Source: Microbacterium croceum
GTDB lineage: Bacteria; Actinomycetota; Actinomycetes; Actinomycetales; Microbacteriaceae
Assembly: GCF_023091245.1 (NCBI RefSeq)
Contig: NZ_JAHWXN010000002.1
Span: forward strand, 558,001-622,000
DNA: 64,000 bases
Direction: 5' to 3'
This document shows positions 30,609 to 39,762 of the stretch, in pieces. Below the pieces are notes generated by a model that had not been told where the DNA came from, searched no databases, and saw only the letters and a list, made by a program, of their open reading frames with translations. Position 1 is the first letter of the stretch. Each line of letters starts with the position of its first letter. The position numbers and the translations under genes are program-made.

Positions 30609-31562
30609 TCAGTCCGGCAGGGGGATCGGCCCGGTGAAGACGGCGGGGGGATCGCCCTCATCCCGGGAATCCGCTCGGGTCTCCTCGGCATCCGCTCGTG
30701 AACGGCGGCGGATGCCGAGGGTGGCCCCGACACTCGCGGCGACGACCAGGGCGATCGCGAGCATCCGCAGCGGCGTCGCGCTCTGGCCGAGGATCAGCCA
30801 CCCGGCGAGCGTCGCGAAGACGGGCTCCAAGCTGAGCAGCACCCCGAACACGCGCTGCGGCAGCCGGCGCAGCGCCGCGAGCTCGAAGCTGTACGGGATC
30901 ACCGAGGACAGCACCGCTGTGACGGCCGCGAGAAGCAGCAGCTGCATGTCACCCGACACGGTGACCGCGGCGGGCACGCCCACCGGCGCGAGCAGCAGCG
31001 CCGCGATGAGGAGTCCCATCGCGAGTCCCCCGCTGCCGGGGATCAGCGCTCCTACGCGGGCGCTCGTGCGGATGTACATGGCCCAGAATCCGGCGGCGAT
31101 CAGGATGAACACGACGCCGATCGGGTCGAGCGGCTCCGCGCCGATCAGCCCGTCGACGCCCAGCAGCACCATGCCGACCAGCGCGAGGCCGACCCACGCG
31201 GCATCAGCCAACCGGCGGGTGAGGACAGCGGCGAGGACGAGGGGGCCGAGGAACTCGATCGCGACGGCCGGTCCGAGCGGGATGCGGTCGATCGCGGCAT
31301 AGAAGAAGCCGTTCATCGCGGCGAGCGAGAAGCCGAAGAGCACGGCCGCGATCCACTGCGGCCTGGTCCAGCGCCGGGGACGCGGGCGCACGATGACGAG
31401 CAGGAGCAGCGCGGCGATCGCGACGCGCAGCGAGGTCACGCCCCAGGGGCCGAGCACCGGGAAGAGCTGCGCGGCGACGGCGGCGCCGAACGGCAGCGAC
31501 AGGCACGAGCCGATGACGAGAGCGACGCCGACGAGAGGACGGGACGACGCTGACTGCTGCAC
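30609..31562 (-). CDS. EamA/DMT family exporter
   Basis: 317 residues with ten membrane helices in two EamA repeats; the second ends ALRRLPQRVFGVLLSLEPVF, a typical DMT motif. These permeases export amino acids or metabolites (RhtA-like). The start is GTG 31562 with GGAG just upstream. A farther GTG at 31607 would add a Cys/Arg-rich tail that does not fit. It lies 46 bp from the end of an SDR gene on the same strand and 16 bp from the convergent yidC gene. Confidence 0.85.
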   Translation of the reverse strand: MQQSASSRPLVGVALVIGSCLSLPFGAAVAAQLFPVLGPWGVTSLRVAIAALLLLVIVRPRPRRWTRPQWIAAVLFGFSLAAMNGFFYAAIDRIPLGPAVAIEFLGPLVLAAVLTRRLADAAWVGLALVGMVLLGVDGLIGAEPLDPIGVVFILIAAGFWAMYIRTSARVGALIPGSGGLAMGLLIAALLLAPVGVPAAVTVSGDMQLLLLAAVTAVLSSVIPYSFELAALRRLPQRVFGVLLSLEPVFATLAGWLILGQSATPLRMLAIALVVAASVGATLGIRRRSRADAEETRADSRDEGDPPAVFTGPIPLPD

Positions 31563-31607
31563 GTACTCCAGCGTGGGGCATCGGCATCGCCCGCGTCCAC
31601 TCGACAC

Positions 31608-32492
31608 TCAGAGGTGCTTGCCTCCTGTCACCGGGAGCACAGCCCCGGAGACGTACATCGATTCGTCCGAGGCGAGGTAGACGTAGGCTCCGGCGAGCTC
31701 GGCCGGCTGGCCCGCGCGTCCGAGCGGGGTGTCCTGGCCGAAGGTCGCCAGCCGCTCGGCGTCCCATCCGGTGGCCGGGATCAGCGGCGTCCAGATCGGG
31801 CCGGGGGCCACCGCGTTCACGCGGATGCCGCGCGGACCCGCCTCTTCGGCGAGCGCCTTCACGAACGCCACCTGTGCGGCCTTGGTCATGGCGTAGTCGA
31901 TGAGCCCCGGCGAGGGCTGATACGCCTGCACCGAGGCCGTCACGATGATGCTCGCGCCCGGAGCCAGGTCGGGGTACGCGGCGCGAGCCGTCTGCACGAG
32001 ACCGGTGAGGTTGGTGTCGAACACTCGCCGCATGTCCTCGGTCTTCAGGGTCTCGAAGCCATCGATGTCGTGCTGGTACCCGGCGTTCAGCACGAGGATG
32101 TCGAGGCCGCCGAGCGCTGCTCTCGTCTGCGCCACGACACCGGTCGCGAAGTCCTCGTCACGGAGGTCGCCCGACAGGCCGAGAGCCGTGCGTCCCGCGT
32201 CGCGGATGTGGGCGATCGTCTCATCGGCGTCGCCCTGCTCCTCCGGCATGTGCACGATCGCGACATCGGCGCCCTCACGGGCGAAGGCGATCGCGACGGC
32301 GCGGCCGATCCCGGAGTCTCCGCCGGTGATCAGCGCACGGCGGCCCTGCAGCCGATCGTGCCCGCGGTAGCTGGATTCGCCGTGGTCAGGGGTGGGGCTG
32401 GTCTGCGCGGTGAGCCCTGGTTGCGACTGCCGCTGATCGGGGAAGCCGTCTTCGCGGTGGGCATGACGGGGGTCGACGGGGGTGTCGGTCAT
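31608..32492 (-). CDS. SDR family oxidoreductase, YghA/YhdF-like
   Basis: 294 residues. A polar N-terminal extension of about 50 residues rich in Asp, His and Gln precedes the Rossmann domain with TGGDSGIGRAVA, NAG, the catalytic Ser in VTASVQAYQ and YAMTK (Tyr-x3-Lys). Such extended SDRs are often stress-induced, glucose/alcohol dehydrogenase-like, and common next to general-stress genes. AAGGAG precedes ATG 32492. GGGGTTGACA at about 32549 upstream may belong to its promoter region. Confidence 0.88.
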   Translation of the reverse strand: MTDTPVDPRHAHREDGFPDQRQSQPGLTAQTSPTPDHGESSYRGHDRLQGRRALITGGDSGIGRAVAIAFAREGADVAIVHMPEEQGDADETIAHIRDAGRTALGLSGDLRDEDFATGVVAQTRAALGGLDILVLNAGYQHDIDGFETLKTEDMRRVFDTNLTGLVQTARAAYPDLAPGASIIVTASVQAYQPSPGLIDYAMTKAAQVAFVKALAEEAGPRGIRVNAVAPGPIWTPLIPATGWDAERLATFGQDTPLGRAGQPAELAGAYVYLASDESMYVSGAVLPVTGGKHL

Positions 32493-32649
32493 CGTGATCT
32501 CCTTCGTCGAGGTGTCTTCCGACTCTCGACGAAGGGGCCGTCCTCGCCCAGGGGGTTGACAGCATCTGCCCGGTGCGGCGATGGTTCTCGCGCTCGGAGT
32601 GCCGAGTGATCAGCCGCAGTGCCGCGTGATCAGCCGTAGTGCCACGTGA

Positions 32650-32997
32650 TCAGCCGGGCAGAGTCACGGGATTCTCGCCGGTCCTCGGACCCTCGCCGCC
32701 CTCGGCCGGCTCCGGCGCCAGGTACAGGCCGGACGGCGCGTTCGCGGTGAACGCGAGCGCTTCGATCCAGGCCCGGTTGATGGAGGGCTGGCGACTGCCG
32801 AAGTACTTGAAGACGAGTGAGCTGCCCGGATGGATCCACACCGTCGTGCGTCCTCCACCGACGCTCGCGTCTTCGCGCCAGCTGAACGGGAACGGCTCTC
32901 CGCGACGAAGCTTCGCCGTGATCACGAGCTGCAGGTGTGTGAGAGCGCGATCCTCGATCTCGGTCTTCACGCCGCCTTCGTAGATGAACTTGCCCAT
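32650..32997 (-). CDS. DUF7882 family protein (often mislabelled ATP-dependent DNA ligase)
   Basis: 115 residues from ATG 32997. The opening MGKFIYEGGVKTEIEDR and the core FSWREDASVGGGRTTVWIHP followed by FKYFGSRQPSINRAW are typical of a short Microbacteriaceae family. It is sometimes annotated as ATP-dependent DNA ligase, but no ligase motif (KxDG) is present. The function is unknown. It is soluble and beta-rich, and monocistronic between the SDR gene and a repeat-bearing gap. Confidence 0.75.
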   Translation of the reverse strand: MGKFIYEGGVKTEIEDRALTHLQLVITAKLRRGEPFPFSWREDASVGGGRTTVWIHPGSSLVFKYFGSRQPSINRAWIEALAFTANAPSGLYLAPEPAEGGEGPRTGENPVTLPG

Positions 32998-33107
32998 GCG
33001 GAATGATCTCTTTCTCTGGCAGGGCTTTTTCGGCCGGTCGGACACTTTCCCCTCTGCGTAGCGTAAGTGCTGCCGCGACATCCTGCACTACGCGCGGGGA
33101 ACCGCGC

Positions 33108-33151
33108 GCGTCGCGCCCCTGCCCGCGTCCGCGTCGCCCCTGCCCGCGCCC
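33108..33151. repeat. Direct repeat in gap upstream of FHA gene
   Basis: GCGTCGCGCCCCTGCCCGCG.. (33108-33130) and GCGTCGCCCCTGCCCGCGCC. (33131-33151) are tandem GC-rich copies differing by a two-base indel. They sit between the divergent DUF7882 and FHA genes. Confidence 0.65.
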
Positions 33152-33224
33152 GCGTCAGGGCAAAGCGCCCATGCCGCCATCGCGACGCGAAGTCAACCCC
33201 CTCCATCCGCACCACCGCAGCCCC

Positions 33225-33254
33225 TAGAGTCGGTGATCCACCAGCCGAGGAGGC
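33225..33254 (+). promoter_or_regulatory. Promoter -10 and strong RBS of the FHA gene
   Basis: TAGAGT at 33225-33230 is a plausible -10 with a transcript start near 33237. GAGGAGG at 33247-33253 is a strong ribosome binding site. Its spacing of two bases to ATG 33256 but eight to ATG 33262 decides for the latter start. Confidence 0.5.
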
Positions 33255-33261
33255 GATGAGG

Positions 33262-33756
33262 ATGAGCGATCCGCAGACACCCGAGCAGGGGTACACCCCG
33301 ACCACCACTCACGCGGAGTGGGGCGCCGGAGATCCGCGCCTGCGCATCACGCGCGACGAGGAGCGCACCGAGTATCTGCTCGATGTGGATGTCGTCCGCA
33401 TCGGATCCGCCGAAGGCAACGAGCTGCGGCTCGCCGACACCGACCCGGTGCACGCGACCATCACCCACGATGAGCGCGACGAGTACGTGCTGACGCTGCA
33501 TGGCGAGGGCAGCACCAGCGCCAGCGCCGGCACGGACGGCACCCACCAGGCTGAAGACGCGCAGACGCTCCGCACCGGGGCTCAGTTCACCGCCGGCCCC
33601 TGGACGTTCGTGTTCGCACGCGAGGAGTTCGCCGACCACGGTCGCCCGTTCGGCGGACGCAAGGGCGGCGAGTACGACGACCAGGAGTTGCAGCCGCCGC
33701 GTCCCGATTACAGCGCCGACGCGGCAGCCTCCGCAGCCGACGACCGCACCACCTGA
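33262..33756 (+). CDS. FHA-domain-like protein
   Basis: 164 residues. The middle part, VVRIGSAEGNELRLAD followed by DPVHATITHDE, is the pattern of a forkhead-associated domain (IGR/S, N, HA), which binds phosphothreonine. The N-terminus is polar with a run of Thr, as in FHA proteins that are themselves phosphorylated by Ser/Thr kinases. The C-terminal 45 residues are charged and disordered. No kinase gene is nearby. The canonical SxxH histidine is preserved as PVHA without the Ser, so phospho-binding should be tested. Confidence 0.7.
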   Translation: MSDPQTPEQGYTPTTTHAEWGAGDPRLRITRDEERTEYLLDVDVVRIGSAEGNELRLADTDPVHATITHDERDEYVLTLHGEGSTSASAGTDGTHQAEDAQTLRTGAQFTAGPWTFVFAREEFADHGRPFGGRKGGEYDDQELQPPRPDYSADAAASAADDRTT

Positions 33757-33865
33757 GTCGGGTCCGCGCTTCCCCGCGCTTCCCCCTCGCCTGACACTCG
33801 CGGCCACGACTTCCGGGGCGGAGCGACCCTATCGCGGCCGTGGTGTCGCGCGAACCTGCGTGTGC

Positions 33866-34954
33866 TCAGCGGCCGGGAATGAGGCCGATCCTCAGGGGCG
33901 CACCCGGTGCCCCCGCCGCGTGCAGGGCGTCGTCGATCTCGGCCAACGCCCGCACCGCACTCACCGCGTCGGCGAACGGATACGCGCGACCGGGGCCTGC
34001 GAGGAACCCGACCGCGGCGGCCAATTCGGCGCCGGTGCAGTTGTGCACCGCGGTGATCGTGACCAGGCGTCGCAGGATGCTCTCGGCATCCATCGGCACC
34101 GGATCGGCGGGCAAGACGCTGCCGACCAGCACGACGGTGCCGCCGACTGCGACCCCGGCCAGCGCGTCGGCGACGGCATGGCCAGAGGCCTCGATCACGA
34201 CATCCGGCTCCCGGTCGAGTGCGGTCGCCCCGAACCGGGTCGCCAGCGTGCGGCGGTCAGAGTTCGGATCGAGCACCTCGACGAGGGCGCCCTGATCCGC
34301 AGCGATCGCCGCGGCGGACAGGCCGACCAGTCCGGCGCCGTGGATCCGCACCCTCGCTCCTTCCAGCTCCCTCCCCTGGGCCGCCCTGGCCACCGCGGCC
34401 CAGGCGGTCGCGGTCGCGCAGCCGGCGGGAGCGAGGACCGCGGCTGGCAGCGCCTCGGGCACCCGCACGATCGCGGTTCCCGCGCGCAGCTGCATGTGAC
34501 TGCCGAAGGCGCCGGCGAGGTCGCCGTGCACGCCGATGCGGTCGTGGCCGTAGGTGCCGAGGTCCCGGCACTTCTGCGGCATCCCCGCCAGACACCGGTC
34601 GCAGCGCCCGCACGACACGGTCACCGACCACACCACGCGATCTCCGATGCGCAGCGGCGTGCCGTCCACGGCGAGCGCGCCCTCGTCGCCGATCGCGATC
34701 ACGCGTCCGACGCTCTCGTGGCCGAGCACCAGCGGCGACGGCGCGGAACGACGCCCCTGCACGGTGTGCACATCCGATCCGCAGATCGTCGACAGCTCCA
34801 CCGCCACCAGCACATCGGCATCACCCAGCGCGACGCCCGGCACGGCGATCATCTCGTGCGGGTGCCCCTCGCCGATCCACACCATCGCGGTGGCGGCGGG
34901 GCGCAGGGCGACATCCCGGCGATGGCCGGGTGGTCTGATCAGCAGCGTGCCCAC
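33866..34954 (-). CDS. Zinc-dependent alcohol dehydrogenase, phosphonate-catabolism-associated type
   Basis: 362 residues of the medium-chain dehydrogenase family. Zinc and structural cysteines are visible in STICGSDVH, GHESVG and CGRCDRCLAGMPQKC; the Rossmann loop is GAGLVGLSAAA. The stretch QKCRDLGTYGHDRI and the later APAGCATAT are typical of the subgroup named putative phosphonate-catabolism-associated alcohol dehydrogenase. No phosphonate gene is adjacent here, so the substrate is open. GTG 34954 has GGGAG seven bases upstream; an internal ATG at 34885 lacks a site. Confidence 0.8.
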   Translation of the reverse strand: MGTLLIRPPGHRRDVALRPAATAMVWIGEGHPHEMIAVPGVALGDADVLVAVELSTICGSDVHTVQGRRSAPSPLVLGHESVGRVIAIGDEGALAVDGTPLRIGDRVVWSVTVSCGRCDRCLAGMPQKCRDLGTYGHDRIGVHGDLAGAFGSHMQLRAGTAIVRVPEALPAAVLAPAGCATATAWAAVARAAQGRELEGARVRIHGAGLVGLSAAAIAADQGALVEVLDPNSDRRTLATRFGATALDREPDVVIEASGHAVADALAGVAVGGTVVLVGSVLPADPVPMDAESILRRLVTITAVHNCTGAELAAAVGFLAGPGRAYPFADAVSAVRALAEIDDALHAAGAPGAPLRIGLIPGR

Positions 34955-35334
34955 GAGGTGCTCCCGGTCACGAGGTCGCGATCTGTGCGCCAGGGCTGGT
35001 GACGATGCGGTTCCTTCGCGGACGCGCGATCCGAAGCAGGTCGCCGAAGAGAGGGAGAGTGCGCAGCGCCATCAGGGTCTTTCCGGGTCGGAGCAGTGTC
35101 TGCCAACGACTCTCTCAACCCGAGAGGGGAGCGAACGCCGCAATACGGAAGTGTTCAGCGCATGTTCACCACGGGTTCCACGAGGGAACCCGTCGATGGC
35201 GAGATCCCGCCGCATCCGTGGTTGATCGCCATCCACGGATCTTCCTGCTGATCGTGGCGCCCCGCAGCCGTCCTTCGGCGTCGCATGCTCGACGTAGAGT
35301 CGAAGGGAATCGATACGCATTCGGAGGGACTCTG
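34955..35334. other. 380 bp gap with two small hairpins
   Basis: No gene is visible between the divergent alcohol dehydrogenase and DUF1877 genes. ACGGGTTCC (35171-35179) pairs perfectly with GGAACCCGT (35185-35193) over a 5 nt loop. ATCCGTGG (35214-35221) pairs with CCACGGAT (35233-35240). TAGAGT near 35295 could be the -10 for the DUF1877 gene. The hairpins have no T-run and no known role. Confidence 0.5.
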
Positions 35335-35826
35335 ATGGGGATGCGCGCGGCCTACACACTCGTGGATGAGCGGACACTCGACCGCCTGGTGTCGCTGGCG
35401 CCGGAAGTGCTCGTCTCGACGCTGGAGGAGCTCGAATCGGGTGGCTCTCCGACGGTCTACCTCGACAAGATGTGGGATGGTCTGCACTTTCTGCTCACCG
35501 GCGTGTCGGCTGCGACCCCGCGTGACGATGACCCGCTGAGCGAGTCGGTCGTGGGCGTGCACGTCTTCGACGGCGAGGACTTCGTGGGCTGCACCGAGAA
35601 CGACGAGCTGCAGACGATCATCGAGGCGCTGGAATCGCTGGATCGCGATGAGGTGATCGGTGGTGCCGACTTCGCGGCGTTCGCTGAGGCCGGCATCTAC
35701 CCGAATGTGTGGGACGACGATCCTGACGTCCTTCGTCGCGAACTCACCGACGCGTGGGACGCCCTCGCGTCGGTGCACCGCAGAGCAGCCGACGAAGGTC
35801 ATCATCTCGTGATCAGCATCTTCTGA
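35335..35826 (+). CDS. DUF1877 (YfbM-like) family protein
   Basis: 163 residues, acidic, cytosolic. MGMRAAYTLVDERTLDRL, then LDKMWDGLHFLLTG, GIYPNVWDDD and the end LVISIF are the standard DUF1877 landmarks. The function of the family is unknown; E. coli YfbM is a structural example. ATG 35335 follows GGAGGG at 35322-35327. It is monocistronic. Confidence 0.85.
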   Translation: MGMRAAYTLVDERTLDRLVSLAPEVLVSTLEELESGGSPTVYLDKMWDGLHFLLTGVSAATPRDDDPLSESVVGVHVFDGEDFVGCTENDELQTIIEALESLDRDEVIGGADFAAFAEAGIYPNVWDDDPDVLRRELTDAWDALASVHRRAADEGHHLVISIF

Positions 35827-35978
35827 GGCGGCTCAGCGGGCGGTGGACCCCGTCGTTGCGGCCCGAGCCGGGAGAGCCATGAGCAGGCTGCCGACTCGAC
35901 CGGCCGGGCCGGGAAGGAGTTGCTCGCGCGCGGGTGATGTGGGCGGGCATCATCTATCGGCGGGACGAGCAAACTCGG

Positions 35979-36236
35979 TCAGGACGGAGCAGACTGGTTC
36001 GACTTCACCTTCGCCATGATCGCTGCGAAGACTCCCGACCACCCGCTGGCGACTGCTGCGAACATCGCACTCGCCACAGCCATCTGAACGCCTGACCCGT
36101 CGGCGGCAGCGAACCCGAACCAGACGACGGCTATGCCCGCACCGACAATCGCACCGGCACTGGTGAGCCGCAGCGCCAGCCGCAGCCGCCGAACACCGCG
36201 AACACCCACTTCTCCTCTTCGATGAATCAACTCCAT
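35979..36236 (-). CDS. Small membrane protein, hypothetical
   Basis: 85 residues with a basic N-terminus and two hydrophobic helices (about 24-46 and 50-75), ending in Lys/Ser. No family is recognised. ATG 36236 has no clear ribosome binding site. GTG 36209, after GAGGAG, is an alternative start that would remove nine residues. It lies downstream of nothing obvious and convergent with the DUF1877 gene, so its reality rests on the membrane-helix pattern only. Confidence 0.45.
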   Translation of the reverse strand: MELIHRRGEVGVRGVRRLRLALRLTSAGAIVGAGIAVVWFGFAAADGSGVQMAVASAMFAAVASGWSGVFAAIMAKVKSNQSAPS

Positions 36237-36371
36237 GGTTCAACTGCAGCACACGCGTCGCGGCCGCACATCCCTCTGAAGACGGACCCCGGCCACGGGC
36301 ACGCGAACCTTCTACGAAGACGGACGCGCGCTGGGGCAGAACGTCGTGACTGTCTCAGCACTCACTCATTC

Positions 36372-36415
36372 AGAGCCCACCACCCCAGAGCCCACCACCC
36401 CAGCGCTCACCACCC
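36372..36415. repeat. 15 bp tandem repeat next to the HNH gene stop
   Basis: AGAGCCCACCACCCC is present at 36372-36386 and 36387-36401, with a third diverged copy AGCGCTCACCACCC at 36402-36415. It ends six bases before the TAA stop of the DUF222/HNH gene. Confidence 0.75.
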
Positions 36416-36420
36416 AGCGC

Positions 36421-37941
36421 TTACCGTCTCTTCGTGGCGGCGAACGCGGCGTCGCCTGTGGGTCGTGGTGTGCGCCATCGTCGTGCGGGGTCCCACCAGG
36501 CGGGTCCGCGGACGACGGGGAGACCGTTGTCCATACGGATCTCCCACCCGGACGAGTCCAGGGTGCGGTGGTGGTGCCAGCACAACGTCACACCGTTATC
36601 GGTGTGCGTCCGCCCGCCGCGGGAGTGTTCCTGCACGTGGTGGATCTCACACCACGAGCCGGGGACATGACACCCGGGGATCAGGCACTCTTTGTCGCGG
36701 AGCGTGATCGCGCGGCGTTGAGGAGTGGTGAAGATGCGGTCGGTACTCCCGATGCCGACGATGCGACCTTCGGGGTCGAACAACACCCGTTGGATGGTGC
36801 CTCCGCAGGCGGTGTGCCGGGCCGTGCCGATCGTGGTCGGCGTGTCGATCCCGTCGATGTGCGCCCACCCTCGGCCGGTCGCATAGGCCTCCGCCGTCAC
36901 GGACACGATCAGCGTCGGCGCCGCCCCACCGAGCTTCGGCATCTCGTCATGCCGGGCCGCGATCCCCAGCACCGCCGCCAACGCATCGTGCTGCTTCTGC
37001 GCCCGGGTGCGCGGGTCGACCATGCCGCCTGGATCCCCGGACGGCAACACACCACCGTCCCGATCCGCCCTGTCCTGCACGTCCAGAGCATCCCGTTCCT
37101 CCCGCGCGTACTGTGCGTCCCCGTTGTCAGACGGCACGAACCGGACCCCCGGCATGGGAGGCCCGTCGACTTTCGGGTTCAGGTACGCGTCCCAGATCCG
37201 TTGCAGCTGCCCCGCTGTTTCCGGCAACAGGTCTCCGCGGATCGGAATCAGCCCGTTCTTCGCCCGGCCCAGGATTACCCCACGCCCCCGCATCGCGATC
37301 TCCTCCGCGGGTTCGGCCCCGTCCGGATCGAGGAACATCACGATCCGTTGCGCGAGAATCCGCAGATCCTCCGGCGTCGTCACCGGTGCCGCCTCAATAG
37401 AGTTCTGGACCCCGGGTTCGTCATCACCGACAGGCACACCGCGCACCAGACGCGCGAGCTGCGCGTCAGCCTGAGCTCGCGCCTCGTCCGAGATCCGACG
37501 CTGAGCTTTCTCGAGCGGGCCGATCGCCGCGAGGAGCCCCGCGATTCCGACCGACCCGTCAAGAAGCGCCTCCCGCAGCGCGGGCCAGCGCGCAGGCTGC
37601 ACGCTTCCCGATGAGATTTCGACCTCACGGTGGACGGCCCTTGCAGCGTGAACGACACGGCTCGCGCCCGTGGCATCGACCCTCAGCACACGTTGCAGGA
37701 GCTCATGCATCGTGCGGCATCCGAACATGCCGCAGAACGCCGGATCTCCCGACCCCGACGGCCGAGCGGCCACCGAGGCCACGGTCTCGACGACGATGGC
37801 ATCTGCCTTGCGCTGGACGTCTCCTGCGAGCCGCAGCACTCGCATCTTGGCGTCATCCGAGAACGTTTGAAAGGAGCCCGCGCTCAGGGCCCGATCCAGG
37901 TCGCTGACGACCTGCTCCAGGATCTCCTCGGCGTTGTCCAT
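36421..37941 (-). CDS. DUF222 and HNH endonuclease signature-containing protein (13E12-like)
   Basis: 506 residues from ATG 37941 (GAGGGG upstream; ATG 37950 is an alternative). The N-terminal two thirds are helical DUF222. The end carries the HNH nuclease: CLIPGCHVPGSWCEIHH, then HSRGGRTHTDN and LCWHHHR. Many actinobacteria carry several copies of this family, like the REP13E12 proteins of mycobacteria, and they may be mobile. Whether it cuts DNA is not shown. It ends with TAA, rare among the genes here, and sits beside a tandem repeat. Confidence 0.9.
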   Translation of the reverse strand: MDNAEEILEQVVSDLDRALSAGSFQTFSDDAKMRVLRLAGDVQRKADAIVVETVASVAARPSGSGDPAFCGMFGCRTMHELLQRVLRVDATGASRVVHAARAVHREVEISSGSVQPARWPALREALLDGSVGIAGLLAAIGPLEKAQRRISDEARAQADAQLARLVRGVPVGDDEPGVQNSIEAAPVTTPEDLRILAQRIVMFLDPDGAEPAEEIAMRGRGVILGRAKNGLIPIRGDLLPETAGQLQRIWDAYLNPKVDGPPMPGVRFVPSDNGDAQYAREERDALDVQDRADRDGGVLPSGDPGGMVDPRTRAQKQHDALAAVLGIAARHDEMPKLGGAAPTLIVSVTAEAYATGRGWAHIDGIDTPTTIGTARHTACGGTIQRVLFDPEGRIVGIGSTDRIFTTPQRRAITLRDKECLIPGCHVPGSWCEIHHVQEHSRGGRTHTDNGVTLCWHHHRTLDSSGWEIRMDNGLPVVRGPAWWDPARRWRTPRPTGDAAFAATKRR

Positions 37942-38326
37942 GCCCCTCATCCAACCCGGGGGCACCGACATTCATCGCCTGTTTATCCCTGTTCAGGGCG
38001 ATATTTCGGCATGCGCTCCCCGCCCACTACCGCTCCACGAAGGTCTACGGATTCCCGTTCTCCACAGACATCGGCGACCCCCAGACCTGCGCCCGTGCGA
38101 TTGATGCCGCGGACAGCGGTGCTCCCTGCCGCGTGCGACGCCGCAGCACCGACCACGGGAGTGCCACGAGTCCCAGACGCTATCGCGACCTGGAAGACCG
38201 CGCCCGATGAACGCCCGGCACACAGCACTGGTCCGATCCCGGATGCGAACCTGAAGCACTCCGGGCGAGGACCACCTCGCCACCGCGACTACGCTCGAAT
38301 CACGCCCGTCTTCAGGAAGGCACACC
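37942..38326. other. 385 bp gap between divergent HNH and M18 genes
   Basis: No convincing gene is seen. Short frames in both directions lack ribosome binding sites and family features. TACGCT near 38289 is a possible -10 for the aminopeptidase gene and AGGAAGG lies just before its ATG. Confidence 0.5.
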
Positions 38327-39610
38327 ATGCCCGTCACCCCGGTCGCCCTCTCGCACGCCGATGACCTCGCCGACTTCATCGCCGCCTCCCCCTCGAGCTA
38401 CCACGCCGCAGCCGAGATCGCTCGCCGCCTCGAAGGCGTCGGTTTCACTCGGGTGAACGAGGAGGACTCCTGGCCGTCGCAGGCCGGCGGACGCTACGTC
38501 GTCGTCCGCGATGGCGCGGCGATCGCCTGGGTCGTCCCGACCGACGCCACCGCGACCACACCCGTGCAGATCTTCGGCGCACACACCGACTCCCCCGGCT
38601 TCAAGCTCAAGCCGCAGCCCACGACCGGAACCCGCGGCTGGCTGCAGGCCGCCGTCGAGGTGTACGGCGGCCCGCTGCTGAACTCCTGGCTCGACCGGGA
38701 GCTGCGCCTCGCCGGGCGGCTCGCCCTCGCCGACGGCCGGGTCGTGCTCGCCGACACCGGAGCGCTCCTGCGCCTGCCGCAGCTCGCGATCCACCTCGAC
38801 CGATCCGCGAACTCCGGACTCGCTCTCGACAAGCAGGTCGAGACCCAGCCGGTCTGGGGTCTCGGCGACCCGACGCAGGCCGACATCCTCGCCGAGCTCG
38901 CCCGCTCGGCCGATATCGCGGCATCCGACATCCGCGGCTACGACGTCGTGATCGCCGACACCGCCCGTGGCGCGGTGTTCGGCAAGGACGACGCGTTCTT
39001 CGCCGCCGGGAGACTCGACGACCTCGCCTCGGTGCACGCGGGTCTCGTCGCTCTCGAGACGTACGACCCCGCGGCCGGCGCTCCGATCGCCGTGCTCGCC
39101 GCCTTCGATCACGAGGAACTCGGATCGGCATCCCGCTCGGGCGCGGCGGGCCCGTTCCTCGAAGACGTCCTGGAGCGCGTCTACGCCGAGCTCGGTGCCG
39201 ATTCCTCCGCGCGGCGCCAGGCGTATGCCTCGTCGTGGTGCCTCTCCAGCGACGTGGGGCACTCGGTGCATCCGAACTACGTCGCCAAGCACGACCCGGT
39301 CGTCCAGCCCGTGCTGGGTTCCGGCCCCATCCTCAAGCTCAACGCCAACCAGCGGTACGCGACGGATGCCGTCGGCACCGCGTCCTGGCGAGCATGGTGC
39401 GAACGCGCGGGAGTGCACACGCAGGAGTTCGTGTCGAACAACGCCGTGCCGTGCGGGTCGACGATCGGGCCGATCACGGCGACGCGCCTCGGCATCCGCA
39501 CGGTCGACGTGGGCATCCCGATCCTCTCGATGCACTCCGCGCGGGAGCTCGCGGGAGTCTCCGACCTGCACGACCTGACCCGCACCGCACAGGCGTTCTT
39601 CGCGGGCTGA
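38327..39610 (+). CDS. apeB: M18 family aminopeptidase
   Basis: 427 residues, a dinuclear zinc aminopeptidase. H86 lies in AHTDSPGFKLKP, the bridging Asp region in GRLDDLASVHAG, and the Glu pair in DHEELGSASRSG. A final metal His is in LSMHSARELAG. M18 enzymes remove N-terminal acidic residues; the bacterial members are cytosolic. Length is typical. GGAAGG precedes ATG 38327. The symbol is that generally used for M18 proteins in actinobacteria and is not specific evidence. Confidence 0.93.
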   Translation: MPVTPVALSHADDLADFIAASPSSYHAAAEIARRLEGVGFTRVNEEDSWPSQAGGRYVVVRDGAAIAWVVPTDATATTPVQIFGAHTDSPGFKLKPQPTTGTRGWLQAAVEVYGGPLLNSWLDRELRLAGRLALADGRVVLADTGALLRLPQLAIHLDRSANSGLALDKQVETQPVWGLGDPTQADILAELARSADIAASDIRGYDVVIADTARGAVFGKDDAFFAAGRLDDLASVHAGLVALETYDPAAGAPIAVLAAFDHEELGSASRSGAAGPFLEDVLERVYAELGADSSARRQAYASSWCLSSDVGHSVHPNYVAKHDPVVQPVLGSGPILKLNANQRYATDAVGTASWRAWCERAGVHTQEFVSNNAVPCGSTIGPITATRLGIRTVDVGIPILSMHSARELAGVSDLHDLTRTAQAFFAG

Positions 39611-39762
39611 TCGGCCAGGCACGCACGTCAGAACACGCGAGGGAAGGGCGCGAACAGCGCCCGACACCCAGAACGAGCGCGAAAGCCGGATGACCGGCGC
39701 ACCACCCGCAATATTCACCCCATCGGCGCCCCAGATGCCCCGGGCAGTGCCAGGATGTTGGC

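Noticed and set aside
32650..32997. ATP-dependent DNA ligase
   Set aside because: This label is sometimes given to the family, but the 115-residue protein has no KxDG nucleotidyl-lysine motif or ligase domain.
37983..38228. 81-codon minus-strand frame in the HNH/M18 gap
   Set aside because: No ribosome binding site, no hydrophobic or domain pattern, and no coding-like third-position bias that I can judge; left as intergenic.
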